Positions 8,859-17,756 of a stretch of DNA of 64,000 nt are shown piece after piece; positions within the stretch are counted from its first letter, which is position 1, and each line of letters opens with the position of its first letter. Origin of the DNA: Treponema rectale (GTDB taxonomy: Bacteria > Spirochaetota > Spirochaetia > Treponematales > Treponemataceae); contig NZ_JACHFR010000001.1 in the NCBI RefSeq assembly GCF_014202035.1, forward strand, positions 930,001 through 994,000. The letters are read 5' to 3'. Under the pieces are notes generated by a model, which had not been told where the DNA came from, made no database searches, and saw only the letters and a program-made list of their open reading frames with translations. The position numbers were made by a program, and so were the translations under genes.

Positions 8859-10627
8859 TACTCACCGTCCTTGAGAAGAGCCTTTACTTCTTCTCCCAAT
8901 TCAGTGCCATGATCCTTAAGCGTTTTATCGAGGTTCTTTTCTGCTGCCTTAAACTCTGCGCTCTGGAAAACCTTATAGTTCATATCAATAAAGTTCTGAC
9001 GGAGCTGGTTAAAGAACGTACGTGCCTCATCTTTTTCTTTTACAGAGAAAGATGAACCAAGAATCTCAATAACTTTTCCAAATACATATTTCTGACGCTC
9101 AATTGAAGTTGCACCTTCAGTTTCATCAAAAGAATCCTGCTGCATGTAAACAGCATCAAGGAATTCACTCTTAAGGTATGTAATGAAGTCTTCAAGACTT
9201 GTTCCTTCTTCACCGACAACTTTCATCATGCTGTTTACCTCAGCACCGCGGCGATATACGGAACGGGCATATTCAACGAGTTCAGCCTTAATTACAGAAT
9301 GATACTTTGACCATGAATCCAGAGGATCAATTGAAGGATAACGGCGGGCATCAGAACGTTCGCGGGAAAGTCCATGGAATGCACCGACAACCTTCAAAGT
9401 TGCCTGAGTTACAGGTTCTTCAAAGTTACCGCCTGCAGGAGAAACTGTACCGCCGATTGTTACGGAACCGGTCTCACCATCGCGGAGTTTTACGATACCT
9501 GCGCGTTCATAGAATGAAGCGATTGTAGATTCAAGGTATGCAGGGAATGCTTCTTCTCCAGGAATCTCTTCAAGACGTCCCGACATTTCACGCATGGCCT
9601 GAGCCCAGCGGGAAGTTGAGTCAGCAAGAAGAAGAACATGAAGACCCATCTGACGGTAATACTCAGCAAGGGTAACGCCCGTATAACATGAAGCTTCACG
9701 GGAAGCAACCGGCATTGAAGAAGTATTACAGATGATAATCGTACGCTCCATAAGTGAACGACCGGTACGAGGGTCCTTAAGTTCAGGGAATTCTGTAAGA
9801 GTTTCTACTACTTCACCTGCACGCTCACCACAGGCTGCAATAATTACGATATCAACGTCCGCATTTCGTGATGTTGTATGCTGAAGAACAGTTTTTCCGG
9901 CACCGAAAGGTCCTGGAATACAATATGTACCGCCTTTTGCAACCGGGAAGAAAGTATCGATAAGACGAACTTTTGTTACCATCGGTTCTTTAGGCATGAG
10001 ACGTTCTGCATAGCAGTTTACGGCACGCTTTACAGGCCATTTGAAAGACATGCAGATATCATGGCTCTTGCCCTTTTCGTCAACAAGAGTTGCAATAGTA
10101 TCATGAATCTTATAGCTTCCGGCCTTTACAATCTTTTTTATAGTGTATGTACCGAGGAATCCGTATGGAACCTGAATCTTATGAGTAAAAGGTCCTTCCG
10201 GAACAGTTCCAACGGCATCACCAGCCATAACTTTTGCACCTTCTTTTGCAGTCGGAGTGAATTCCCATTTTTTGTTTTCATCAAGGGCAGGAAGATAAAC
10301 ACCGCGCTCAAGGAAGTAACCTGAATGTTCTGCAAGGAGAGGAAGAGGATTCTGAAGTCCGTCATATACCTGTCCAAGAAGACCAGGACCAACTTCTACG
10401 CTGAGAAGGTCACCGGTAAATTCAACCGTACAGTCAGTTGAAATACCGTTTGTCATTTCATAAATCTGCATCTGTGCTGTATTTCCACGGATACGGATAA
10501 CCTCTCCCTTCAGGCTTTTACCGTCAACTTTTACGTAGCCTACTTCATTGAGAGATACCTTACCGTCGAATTCAACAGAAACCATGTTTCCGTTTACAGC
10601 AACTACTTTGCCTTTTGTATCTGTCAT
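8858..10627 (-). CDS. atpA: V-type ATPase subunit A (catalytic)
   Basis: 589 residues, normal for the catalytic A subunit. Walker A is [11 protein letters not shown], followed by the family motif [18 protein letters not shown] and by the Walker B region [28 protein letters not shown]. The bulge domain specific to A subunits lies between the N-terminal barrel and the P-loop. It overlaps the upstream DUF2764 gene by 4 bases and the B gene by 1 base. ATP hydrolysis or synthesis here drives or uses ion movement through subunits I and K. Confidence 0.97.
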   Translation of the reverse strand: MTDTKGKVVAVNGNMVSVEFDGKVSLNEVGYVKVDGKSLKGEVIRIRGNTAQMQIYEMTNGISTDCTVEFTGDLLSVEVGPGLLGQVYDGLQNPLPLLAEHSGYFLERGVYLPALDENKKWEFTPTAKEGAKVMAGDAVGTVPEGPFTHKIQVPYGFLGTYTIKKIVKAGSYKIHDTIATLVDEKGKSHDICMSFKWPVKRAVNCYAERLMPKEPMVTKVRLIDTFFPVAKGGTYCIPGPFGAGKTVLQHTTSRNADVDIVIIAACGERAGEVVETLTEFPELKDPRTGRSLMERTIIICNTSSMPVASREASCYTGVTLAEYYRQMGLHVLLLADSTSRWAQAMREMSGRLEEIPGEEAFPAYLESTIASFYERAGIVKLRDGETGSVTIGGTVSPAGGNFEEPVTQATLKVVGAFHGLSRERSDARRYPSIDPLDSWSKYHSVIKAELVEYARSVYRRGAEVNSMMKVVGEEGTSLEDFITYLKSEFLDAVYMQQDSFDETEGATSIERQKYVFGKVIEILGSSFSVKEKDEARTFFNQLRQNFIDMNYKVFQSAEFKAAEKNLDKTLKDHGTELGEEVKALLKDGE

Positions 10628-11172
10628 TTCTTTTCTCCAAGAATCTCATCATAGATTTTATGGTAAGAAGCCAAACCTTCATCCCGATTAAACTTCTTCA
10701 TCCGTTCTGCAAGCATAAGCTTAAGTCCGTAACAATAAACTGCATCAGCTGAAAAAATATCAAGAGGTGCAATTTTATCAAGGAGAGCCATTCTGTACTG
10801 ATTCAAAAACTGTTCAGCACTTAAAGGGCTGTCCATTCCTGTTGCGGTACGTGCTGCCTGAATAACTTCTCCGTCGCTGGTAAGCGGCAGATTTTTGGCT
10901 TCTTTTTTCATTTTCAGGGCACGAAGCTGAGCAAGAGCAAGACGAAGGTTTCTTTCCCTGGTGTACCATGCATCAAGAAAAGCCGAGCCTGTAGTTTCCT
11001 GTTCCAGAGGAGGTTCAAGGGTAAGGCCTGCTGCAATACGGCTGCTTTCCGCAGACATAAAGCGGCTGCACAGATCCTTGTAATACTCCGTAGTAATAGG
11101 CAGTTTTGCAGAACTGTCGTCTGTTACAGAGAACGATGGAAGCTGGGCTACAAGGTAATAGAGATGTTCCAC
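10624..11172 (-). CDS. V-type ATPase operon protein, DUF2764 family
   Basis: 182 residues beginning MEHLYYLVAQLPSF. The protein resembles the DUF2764 family that occupies this position in spirochaetal V-ATPase operons; from memory the T. pallidum equivalent is TP0425. It is helical and soluble with no signal peptide. Its gene overlaps both neighbours (E and A) by 1-4 bases, so it is made together with the complex. The operon has no recognisable subunit C, and this protein may fill the C position connecting rotor and ring, but that is inference from location only. Confidence 0.8.
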   Translation of the reverse strand: MEHLYYLVAQLPSFSVTDDSSAKLPITTEYYKDLCSRFMSAESSRIAAGLTLEPPLEQETTGSAFLDAWYTRERNLRLALAQLRALKMKKEAKNLPLTSDGEVIQAARTATGMDSPLSAEQFLNQYRMALLDKIAPLDIFSADAVYCYGLKLMLAERMKKFNRDEGLASYHKIYDEILGEKK

Positions 11173-11945
11173 TATTTCTTTTCCTTTGCCGATGCTTTCT
11201 TAGCGGCACCAGTTTTCTTAGAGGCAGCCTTAGCAGGTGCCTTTGCCGGAGCCTTTTTTGCAGCAGGTTTCTTTTCTGCGGCAGCCTTAACAGAATCTTC
11301 TTTTTCTTCTGCAGGAACAGAAGTTCCGCTTATTGAAGAAGCTGCATTTTTCATAAGTTCTGTAGTTTTTGGATTAAGATAAGCACTGAAAAGTCCGGCA
11401 ACTTCATCTGCGCTGAAATCATAGAATGCACTGCCGTTTTTTGTACCGATTCTGAATCCTGATGAAAGACTTGAATCGCCTTTTATTTCAAGCCCTTTTG
11501 AAATCTGAGATTTAAGAGCCGTGCGTAATCCTGTCTCAAGAGCCTTAAGTTCTTTTGAAGGAAGAAGCACTGAAAGTTCATTTGTATCAGGATTGGCAGC
11601 CCACGCCTTTACTGTCTCAGGAATAAGTTTCTTGAGAAGATCCTTGTCATAAACTTTTGCCGTTTCTGCACTGACCAAAGCAGAAAGTTCTCTGTTGATG
11701 CCATCCCTGAAAGAGATAATCAGATTACGGCCTGCCTGAGTAATTGCATCCTCACTGGCCTTTTCCATCCGCTCTGTTTCAGATTTAGCTGCTTTAATAA
11801 TGCCGTCAGCTTTTGCTTCCGCTTCTTTTACAATGGAAGCAGCTTTTTTTTCTGCTTCTTCAATAATTTTCTGAGCAGAAGATTCAGCACTGGCAACACC
11901 GTCTTTTTTGATCTTGTCGATCAATTCTTGTAACTGGACGTCCAT
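11172..11945 (-). CDS. atpE: V-type ATPase subunit E (peripheral stalk) with Ala/Lys-rich tail
   Basis: 257 residues. Residues 1-75 form the long helix of the stalk (AQKIIEEAEKKAASIVKEA). Residues 75-205 are the globular C-domain, including DGINRELSALVSAE and GGFRIG-like SSGFRIGTKNG. A normal E subunit ends near here, but this one continues with about 48 residues rich in Ala, Lys and Pro (repeats such as KKAPAKAPAKA), similar to histone H1-like tails. First gene of the operon. AGAGG lies 5 bases before the ATG. The 71-base gap after galM contains several TATAAT-like hexamers, but no convincing -35 was found. Confidence 0.9.
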   Translation of the reverse strand: MDVQLQELIDKIKKDGVASAESSAQKIIEEAEKKAASIVKEAEAKADGIIKAAKSETERMEKASEDAITQAGRNLIISFRDGINRELSALVSAETAKVYDKDLLKKLIPETVKAWAANPDTNELSVLLPSKELKALETGLRTALKSQISKGLEIKGDSSLSSGFRIGTKNGSAFYDFSADEVAGLFSAYLNPKTTELMKNAASSISGTSVPAEEKEDSVKAAAEKKPAAKKAPAKAPAKAASKKTGAAKKASAKEKK

Positions 11946-12016
11946 CTTAACCTCTTTTGTAGTGATTTTATAATGAATTATTACAGAAAAACCTTCCGTA
12001 TTAATAATTATACAAC

Positions 12017-13063
12017 TTAACTGAAATCAAACCTGTAAACCGAAACTTCATGATACGGTTTCTCAGGTGTAACTATACAATCCGGAAAATCAGCGTGATT
12101 AGGTGCATCCGGATATCCTTCCGTTTCTATGCAAAGTGCATCATGATTATGATACACGCGTCCAAACTTACCTACAGTTCCTTCAAGGAAGTTTGCAGTA
12201 TATACCTGGGCAGCAGGCTGTGTAGTAGAAACAGTCATTGAAATACCCGTTTCTTCACTTTTCATCACTGCAATTTTATGAAGTTTTCCATCACCCCAGC
12301 CGTCAACCATAAAAGCATGATCATATCCGCGGCCTACATTCTTTATGTCCTGACCGATACGCTTGAATTCCCTGAAATCAAAATCACTGTCTTCATCAAC
12401 ACTGATTTTCTTACCGGTAGGAACAAGAGTGTCATTAACTTCAAGATATGCAGAAGAATTCAATTTAAGGAAATGATTTTCGACGGTACCCCTGCCGTCA
12501 AGATTAAAATATGAATGATTAGTCAGATTTACAGGCGTCGGACTGTCAGTTTTTACAAAATATTCAAATGTCAGTTCATTTTCGTCATTCAAAGTATAAA
12601 TGACACGAAGCTGGGCATTACCCGGGAAGCCCTGTTCCCCATCAGGAGAAAACCGGCTGAATTCAATACCGATTCCATGTTCAGTCTTAATTTTAGAAGC
12701 CTTCCAGACTTTCTTTTCATAACGGTCAAATCCGCCGTGAAGACAGTTTACACCGCTGTCATTTTTATCAAGCTCGTAGAGTCTTCCGCCAATAGAAAAA
12801 GAACCGCCTCCGATTCTGTTGGCAAAACGTCCGACTGCAGTTCCAAAACATGAATTATCGTTTACATATCCTGCGAGAGTTGAATGCCCGAGTACGACAT
12901 CTTTCTTAAAACCATCTTTTCCAGGAATAAGAATGCTTGTAACGGTGCATCCGAAATCCGTAGCAGAAAAACTCATTTTACCGTTTGAGACCGTATAAAT
13001 GTGAACTTTTTTTCCATCGGAAAGAGTTCCAAACCGTGATTTTTTGAACTTACTATTTACCAT
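12017..13063 (-). CDS. galM: Aldose 1-epimerase (mutarotase)
   Basis: 348 residues from the ATG at 13063. GalM interconverts alpha and beta anomers of aldoses, feeding the Leloir pathway. Family signs are FGCTVTSILIPGKDG, the RFANRIGGG motif, NCLHGG (first catalytic His), NLTNHSYFNL (second catalytic His) and the late catalytic Glu in ALCIETEGYPDAPNH. The frame is open 12 codons further up to a TTG, but that TTG is the first half of a good -35 box, so the ATG is preferred. There is no ribosome-binding site and the mRNA is probably leaderless. Confidence 0.93.
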   Translation of the reverse strand: MVNSKFKKSRFGTLSDGKKVHIYTVSNGKMSFSATDFGCTVTSILIPGKDGFKKDVVLGHSTLAGYVNDNSCFGTAVGRFANRIGGGSFSIGGRLYELDKNDSGVNCLHGGFDRYEKKVWKASKIKTEHGIGIEFSRFSPDGEQGFPGNAQLRVIYTLNDENELTFEYFVKTDSPTPVNLTNHSYFNLDGRGTVENHFLKLNSSAYLEVNDTLVPTGKKISVDEDSDFDFREFKRIGQDIKNVGRGYDHAFMVDGWGDGKLHKIAVMKSEETGISMTVSTTQPAAQVYTANFLEGTVGKFGRVYHNHDALCIETEGYPDAPNHADFPDCIVTPEKPYHEVSVYRFDFS

Positions 13064-13070
13064 AGTACAA

Positions 13071-13099
13071 ATTATAAGTCCGCTTTTTTCAAATTTCAA
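13071..13099 (-). promoter_or_regulatory. Promoter of galM, predicted leaderless start
   Basis: On the minus strand TTGAAA (13099-13094), a 17-base spacer and TATAAT (13076-13071) are followed after 7 bases by the galM ATG. Transcription should start at or next to the A of the ATG. Confidence 0.75.
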
Positions 13100-13141
13100 G
13101 TGGAAAGGAAAAAAGTATCAATACGGAAGTTAAAGAAATTT

Positions 13142-13741
13142 TTAAATACCGAATTCCAGAACGAGGCGGACTTCCTGAACGCTGCACTCCAGTTCCCTGG
13201 CAATGGCATCAGGCTGATAGCCCTTTTCGTTATATTCCCTGACCCTGTCTGCAAAATCTTTTTTCGGTACGATCAGGTTTTCTGCATAGCTTATTCTGAC
13301 CGGGGAAGCATCCTGCCCGTCAGTTTTTTCAGAAAACAATTCCTTCTGCTGAAAATTCTTCTCATATCGGGAAGTAAGGGTCGCATTATTTTCAGAATGC
13401 CCTTCACCACGGTGTTCAGAGCGGGTCTTTTTTAATCCTTCAGAAAGTTTTTTTTCTACCGCCCTGACCTCCGAAGCATTTTTTAACCCGACTTTCAGTT
13501 CCTCAATCTTACGCTCCGTCTCTGCGGCAACAGACTTTACCTGACGGATTTTATCTTCGAGAAGTTCAAGATTTCTGCTTGCATTAACATTTATATCCTT
13601 AAGCATTGCATTAAGATGATTCTGTGTACGGGCAATTATTTCATCAGTGGAAAAAATTTTCCTGAACCTGGCCAGAAACACAAACCAGAGAATCACATTT
13701 ATACATATGAGGATAAACAGCAAAGTAGCCGCAACAGACAT
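13142..13741 (-). CDS. SwrB-like membrane-anchored coiled-coil protein at the end of the motility operon
   Basis: 199 residues. One N-terminal membrane helix (residues 4-23) is followed by a long charged coiled coil (about 30-105), a linker, and a C-terminal segment that reads as a small helix-turn-helix (DRVREYNEKGYQPDAIARELECSVQEVRLVLEF). This build and its position downstream of the motility sigma factor gene recall SwrB of Bacillus subtilis, which follows sigD and promotes assembly of the flagellar export gate. The similarity is one of architecture and location; sequence homology was not tested. It starts 5 bases after the stop of the 110-residue gene. No terminator was seen after it. Confidence 0.75.
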   Translation of the reverse strand: MSVAATLLFILICINVILWFVFLARFRKIFSTDEIIARTQNHLNAMLKDINVNASRNLELLEDKIRQVKSVAAETERKIEELKVGLKNASEVRAVEKKLSEGLKKTRSEHRGEGHSENNATLTSRYEKNFQQKELFSEKTDGQDASPVRISYAENLIVPKKDFADRVREYNEKGYQPDAIARELECSVQEVRLVLEFGI

Positions 13742-13746
13742 TATTT

Positions 13747-14079
13747 TTACCCCGTTATATCAATAAGCCGGCCCCTTCTGGGATCCTTCAGCTGAAAAGT
13801 TGTTTTTGAAGTTTCTTCCTGCTTCTCATCATCTTTTTTCTTGTCAGATTCTTCCTTATCTTCAGAAGAATTCCTTCCGTCACTCTTTACCCTTGCCCCT
13901 TCGCCTTCGTTTTTATTAACTTCATTTACATTTTCAGACTTCTGCATTTCCAGCTGCTGAGAACGTTCAAGACTCGCATAAGTAGACGCAGCCTCTGCAT
14001 GAGTCTGTCCGGAAGAAATACGGGCAACATTATCCATTTGAGAATACATTGTCGAAAGATCAATCGGTTGTATAGCCAC
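13747..14079 (-). CDS. Small hydrophilic motility-operon protein
   Basis: 110 residues starting at a GTG with GGAGGG 5 bases upstream, which fixes this start. The ORF overlaps fapA by 20 bases. The N-terminus (MAIQPIDLSTMYSQMDNVARISSGQ) is conserved-looking and helical. The middle is a highly charged disordered stretch rich in E, K and D, and the end is QLKDPRRGRLIDITG. No known domain is recognised. Its tight coupling suggests a part in flagellar assembly or regulation, but nothing more can be said. Confidence 0.75.
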   Translation of the reverse strand: MAIQPIDLSTMYSQMDNVARISSGQTHAEAASTYASLERSQQLEMQKSENVNEVNKNEGEGARVKSDGRNSSEDKEESDKKKDDEKQEETSKTTFQLKDPRRGRLIDITG

Positions 14080-16033
14080 TAGGACCCTCCACTTCCTGAG
14101 TTACCTGGGTTGCATCAAATTTACCGCGACGAACAAATCCATCTTCAAAATAGAAAGAACAGGCTTTTACATCTGTCTTAACTTCATCTTTTTCATCCCG
14201 GACAAAAATCTTTGTTCCGGCATATACAGTACCGCTGGCATTAACCTTTCCGACGACACGAAGCTCACGGAGACGTTCCTGAATCTCAGTAATTTCCTTC
14301 GTCATGTCATTGCTCTGTTCCGTAATTTCTTCTTTCTGTTTACGGAGATTAACAAGGCTTTCTTCCTTTTCTCTCGGAAGGGAACGGCGTATCTCTTTCT
14401 GATTTTCAAGAGTAGCAATATTAAGATCAACGTCTTCAAGTTGTTTCATAAGGTTTGACTGCATTTCCGTCAATTCCATAAGACGCTGCTTTTTCTCAGG
14501 ATCAAATCCGACTTCAAGGACAGTTTCAGTTCCACCACCCGGAGAGCCGATATTTTTTGCAGAAATTTCTTCCGTCGCAAAAAGATGACCGCCTATAATC
14601 TGAGCACGCTTTCCGCGAACAAGGATTTTTTTCATTGCAGAAACTTCACTGTTCATGATGTTGTCATTTACAACAATATAATCACCAGCCTTTACCTTTG
14701 CATTCTGAATGAATCTTGCCCATACAGACTTAGGTGTAGTAACGGTTCCCTCGTCACGTCCCATGATTCCCTGAGAAATGACGATATCTCCCTCAGCTTC
14801 AAGATGACAGTTTCCGACAGAACCGTAAACTTCAATATTTCCGTCAGCCTTAATGTCAAAACCGTCCTCAACATTTCCGCGGCATATAACGGTTCCCATA
14901 AAGGTAATGTTTCCAGTCTTAAGGTTTACACCCTGAACCTCATATACTTCCTCAACAGTAATCTTGCCGTTAACAAGCATTACCTGTCCGTTCTTTTCTG
15001 CAATTACAGTTCTTCCGTCCGAGTCAAGCTTAACATTCTGGCCAAGAGGAATTGCCATATCCTTACCGTTCTTAGCCTCAAGATAGCGTCCGAATACAGT
15101 CTTTCCACCCTTTCCGCGCTGAGGAAGCATTTTCTGTGCAAGAGGCTGTCCCGCAACAACATTCTGGATAAGATTAAGTTCCTTAAAGTTAACCTGTCCT
15201 GTCTCAGATTCCTTAAGTTTAAGATTGGAGCGGTCAGTTTCAAAATTATATGCAATATAGGCATCCCGTCCGTCCACAGGCTGCACGGCAGCTGCAACTT
15301 CATAAGGCATGTTGTAAACAGGATTATCTATAAAGGCTTTTATTTTATCATCTTCTACACCGGCAACTACTCCCTGAGTAGTAATAGACCGCCTGATCTG
15401 TTCCTCTGAAATTTCAGAACCGCCTGCTGCAGGAGGAGAAACCGTAATGGTTACAAGCATCTCATCCTTACTGATATCAACAGACATAATGGCGTCACCT
15501 GCAGCAACATGCTCATAAACGCCGACTTCTTTATATTCACCGTCAGTTCCCGTATCACAAAGCTTTTTAACTGTATCTTCCTCAACAGAAATAGTATCAG
15601 CACGCTTAAGGGAGGAAATTACTTCTTTTGCAGAAACTTTTTTTCCGCTTCCGACTGGATTTACAACTTTAAGGAACAGTCCTGAAGCAAAACGGTGTAC
15701 GTAATAATAACCGTCTTTATCAACGATTTTTTCTTCCTGAGCAAATTCATCCGCAGCAAACATCTGTTCTTCCGTCTGCTTTTTCTTAAGCTCAGCAACA
15801 TCTGGATTTTCATATACACTGACTTTCCAGGGCTTTTTTGCAAGGCCCATTATTCCGGAAAAGCCTTTTTCTATAACTTCATATTCAAGATTTGAAACCT
15901 TTGTTTCAAGCTGAACGGCGGCATCCGCAAGACATTCATCCAGCGTATCTGCCATAACCTCAACTGTATGAATCTCACGGTCCTTTGCGAGACGTTTTTC
16001 CATGTCAAGACGAAGCCGGTCCAGATTAACCAT
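14060..16033 (-). CDS. fapA: FapA (DUF342) polymerisation-type protein with N-terminal Jag_N domain
   Basis: 657 residues. Residues about 22-74 (HTVEVMADTLDECLADAAVQL, then EVIEKGFSGIMGLAKKPWKV) match the Jag_N domain of KhpB/Jag proteins. The rest is the FapA/DUF342 fold: a region with NGQVMLVNGKITVEEVYEVQGV, a repetitive right-handed beta-helix part (GNVEDGFDIKADGNIEVYGSVGNCHLEAEGDIVISQGIMG), then a coiled coil (about 520-600) and a short beta end. It lies just after the fliA gene and overlaps the next gene. In other bacteria the FapA family has been linked to flagellar or cell-surface organisation; the role here is unknown. Confidence 0.88.
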   Translation of the reverse strand: MVNLDRLRLDMEKRLAKDREIHTVEVMADTLDECLADAAVQLETKVSNLEYEVIEKGFSGIMGLAKKPWKVSVYENPDVAELKKKQTEEQMFAADEFAQEEKIVDKDGYYYVHRFASGLFLKVVNPVGSGKKVSAKEVISSLKRADTISVEEDTVKKLCDTGTDGEYKEVGVYEHVAAGDAIMSVDISKDEMLVTITVSPPAAGGSEISEEQIRRSITTQGVVAGVEDDKIKAFIDNPVYNMPYEVAAAVQPVDGRDAYIAYNFETDRSNLKLKESETGQVNFKELNLIQNVVAGQPLAQKMLPQRGKGGKTVFGRYLEAKNGKDMAIPLGQNVKLDSDGRTVIAEKNGQVMLVNGKITVEEVYEVQGVNLKTGNITFMGTVICRGNVEDGFDIKADGNIEVYGSVGNCHLEAEGDIVISQGIMGRDEGTVTTPKSVWARFIQNAKVKAGDYIVVNDNIMNSEVSAMKKILVRGKRAQIIGGHLFATEEISAKNIGSPGGGTETVLEVGFDPEKKQRLMELTEMQSNLMKQLEDVDLNIATLENQKEIRRSLPREKEESLVNLRKQKEEITEQSNDMTKEITEIQERLRELRVVGKVNASGTVYAGTKIFVRDEKDEVKTDVKACSFYFEDGFVRRGKFDATQVTQEVEGPSGYTTD

Positions 16034-16042
16034 AGGTTTTCC

Positions 16043-16831
16043 TTAGAAAATTCCTTTTCTCATGCTTGTAAGTTTTGCCCTCAGGCGAAGATTTGCCTTA
16101 GTATGAAGCTGACTTATGCGGCTTTCACTTACGTCAAGAACCTGACCTATTTCTTTAAATGTAAGGTCTTCATGATAGTAAAGGACAATAACCATTTTTT
16201 CATTTTCAGGAAGCTCATTAATTGCCTGAATTATTATCTTGCGAACTTCTTCACGTTCTACAATTACATCAGGATTAAGACTTGAAGGTGATTCAATACT
16301 GTCCGCAAGGGACATATGCTCACTGTCATCACCGGAATACCATACATCGTTTAATGAAAGTACACTTGTACCGCTTACCTTCATAACGGCATCCTGGTAT
16401 TCTTTCTCTGTCATTCCCATTGCCTGTGCAATTTCAGAATCAGATGCAGTCCGTCCAAGACGTGCTTCAAGTTCTACAATCGTATCTTCAATTTCTCTTG
16501 ATTTCTGCCTTACTGAACGCGGCACCCAGTCCAATTCCCTAAGTTCGTCAAATATGGCACCCCTTATACGGGTAACGGCATAAGTCTTAAATTTTACGTT
16601 TTTATCAGGATCAAACTTATTTATAGCATCAAGAAGCCCGAACTGACCGAATCCTACAAGATCATCAAACTCAACACTGTCAGGCATACCGGTGGACACC
16701 TTGCCGGCAACATATTTTACCAGCGGCATATACTGCCTGATGATTTTATCACGGATAGCCGGAGCTTTTGTCTTTTTATACTCTTTCCAAAGTTCGTCTT
16801 CTGTCTGTTCTTCAAATAATGAAGTTTCCAT
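16043..16831 (-). CDS. fliA: Motility sigma factor (sigma-28, FliA/WhiG/SigD type)
   Basis: 262 residues from the ATG at 16831; a GTG at 16840 is possible but the AAGGG upstream is better placed for the ATG. Region 2 includes MPLVKYVAGKV, FDDLVGFGQFGLLDAINKFDP and FKTYAVTRIRGAIFDELRELDWVPRSVR. Region 3 is around ELEARLGRTASDSEIAQAMGM. Region 4 is LPENEKMVIVLYYHEDLTFKEIGQVLDVSESRISQLHTKA. This factor should direct RNA polymerase to the class 3 motility promoters, such as the one before the flagellin gene at 61910 and probably the site before fliL. No gene for an anti-sigma factor FlgM is in the window. Confidence 0.95.
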   Translation of the reverse strand: METSLFEEQTEDELWKEYKKTKAPAIRDKIIRQYMPLVKYVAGKVSTGMPDSVEFDDLVGFGQFGLLDAINKFDPDKNVKFKTYAVTRIRGAIFDELRELDWVPRSVRQKSREIEDTIVELEARLGRTASDSEIAQAMGMTEKEYQDAVMKVSGTSVLSLNDVWYSGDDSEHMSLADSIESPSSLNPDVIVEREEVRKIIIQAINELPENEKMVIVLYYHEDLTFKEIGQVLDVSESRISQLHTKANLRLRAKLTSMRKGIF

Positions 16832-16856
16832 TCTCCACACCCTTTAAGTACAAGTT

Positions 16857-17684
16857 TTATTCCCGCTTCAACAGAGTTCTGATTGCTTTTGCCATCGTTT
16901 CTGTATCATGATCCTTTGCTTTTTCTCCATCCACAACTGAAACTTTTTCTTCTTCAGTGCTTTCACCGAGAGAAGCAAAATCACTGCTTTCTATTAAACC
17001 TTCTTCACCGTCAGAACCATCTTCCGAAGAACCAAGGTCAGGCAGATCATCAATTTCTTTCATCTGTGCAGCCCGCTCAGAATTTACTTTTCCCGATGAA
17101 GACTGAGCCGGTTGTGAAGAAACAGGAGCAGCATCAGGAACACCAGCTGCTGAAGTTCCGGATACATTCTGTGATGAACCCGAACCTGCCGGTTCCGCCA
17201 GATTAACAGGAACAAAGCCTGCTGCTGCAGCACCACCGGAATTTTCCTGCTGAGGAACATCAGAGTTTTCCGGAGCACGAGACATTTCTGCAGAAGATTC
17301 AGAAACCTGCTGAGAAACGGAAGAAGCCTTTGAAGGAGCCTCCGTATCCCGTTCTCCTAAAGTCCGGGTATTATGCTCCACGTTAAAACGAGGGCTGTCA
17401 CCATCATCAGTCAGATTTTCATCATCAATAACAATGTCTACTGCATTGCCGGAAGATCTGCGCGGCACACTTTCTTCTCCACCTCCTGCCGTAAAGTCAT
17501 CACCGACACTTAAAAAACGGTCGTTCAAAAAAGAAATACCGAATCCTAAGACAGCAAAAAGGAGAAAAAAAAGAAAAGCTCTAAAAAGGGAAGAACCGAA
17601 ATTACCTGTAGAAATGATACTTACCAGAAAAGAAAGCACAAGGGCACCTGTCGCCGGGACAAGTACATTTTTAGGCTTAAACAT
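16857..17684 (-). CDS. Membrane protein with long disordered acidic tail, between flhG and fliA
   Basis: 275 residues. Two membrane helices occupy residues about 7-26 and 31-52 (VLVPATGALVLSFLVSII and LFRAFLFFLLFAVLGFGISFL). The remaining 220 residues are low complexity, rich in S, A, E, D and P, and end in a short helical piece (TETMAKAIRTLLKRE). T. pallidum has a gene of unknown function at the equivalent position (from memory TP0710). No domain is recognised. A membrane anchor for FlhF/FlhG or FliA is conceivable from context only. Confidence 0.8.
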   Translation of the reverse strand: MFKPKNVLVPATGALVLSFLVSIISTGNFGSSLFRAFLFFLLFAVLGFGISFLNDRFLSVGDDFTAGGGEESVPRRSSGNAVDIVIDDENLTDDGDSPRFNVEHNTRTLGERDTEAPSKASSVSQQVSESSAEMSRAPENSDVPQQENSGGAAAAGFVPVNLAEPAGSGSSQNVSGTSAAGVPDAAPVSSQPAQSSSGKVNSERAAQMKEIDDLPDLGSSEDGSDGEEGLIESSDFASLGESTEEEKVSVVDGEKAKDHDTETMAKAIRTLLKRE

Positions 17685-17706
17685 TCAATAAATCCCCTTC
17701 CCTTTA

Positions 17707-17735
17707 AGATTAAGACAAAAAACCGAGACCGTCAA
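17707..17735 (-). promoter_or_regulatory. Possible internal promoter before the 275-residue gene and fliA
   Basis: On the minus strand TTGACG (17735-17730), 17 bases, then TAATCT (17712-17707), inside the 72-base gap after flhG. The -35 is good and the -10 is poor. It would allow fliA and the following genes to be transcribed apart from the rest of the operon. Confidence 0.3.
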
Positions 17736-17756
17736 GTTAAAATGGAAAACTGTCAG

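Noticed and set aside
11946-12016. Strong promoter before the V-ATPase operon
   Set aside because: Several TATAAT-like hexamers occur but none has a good -35 at 16-18 bases, so no site is claimed.
14585-15409. 274-codon open frame on the plus strand inside fapA
   Set aside because: It is antisense to a well-supported gene, has Ser/Asn/Cys-rich low-quality composition, no ribosome-binding site and no domain. It is a mirror of the fapA codon pattern.
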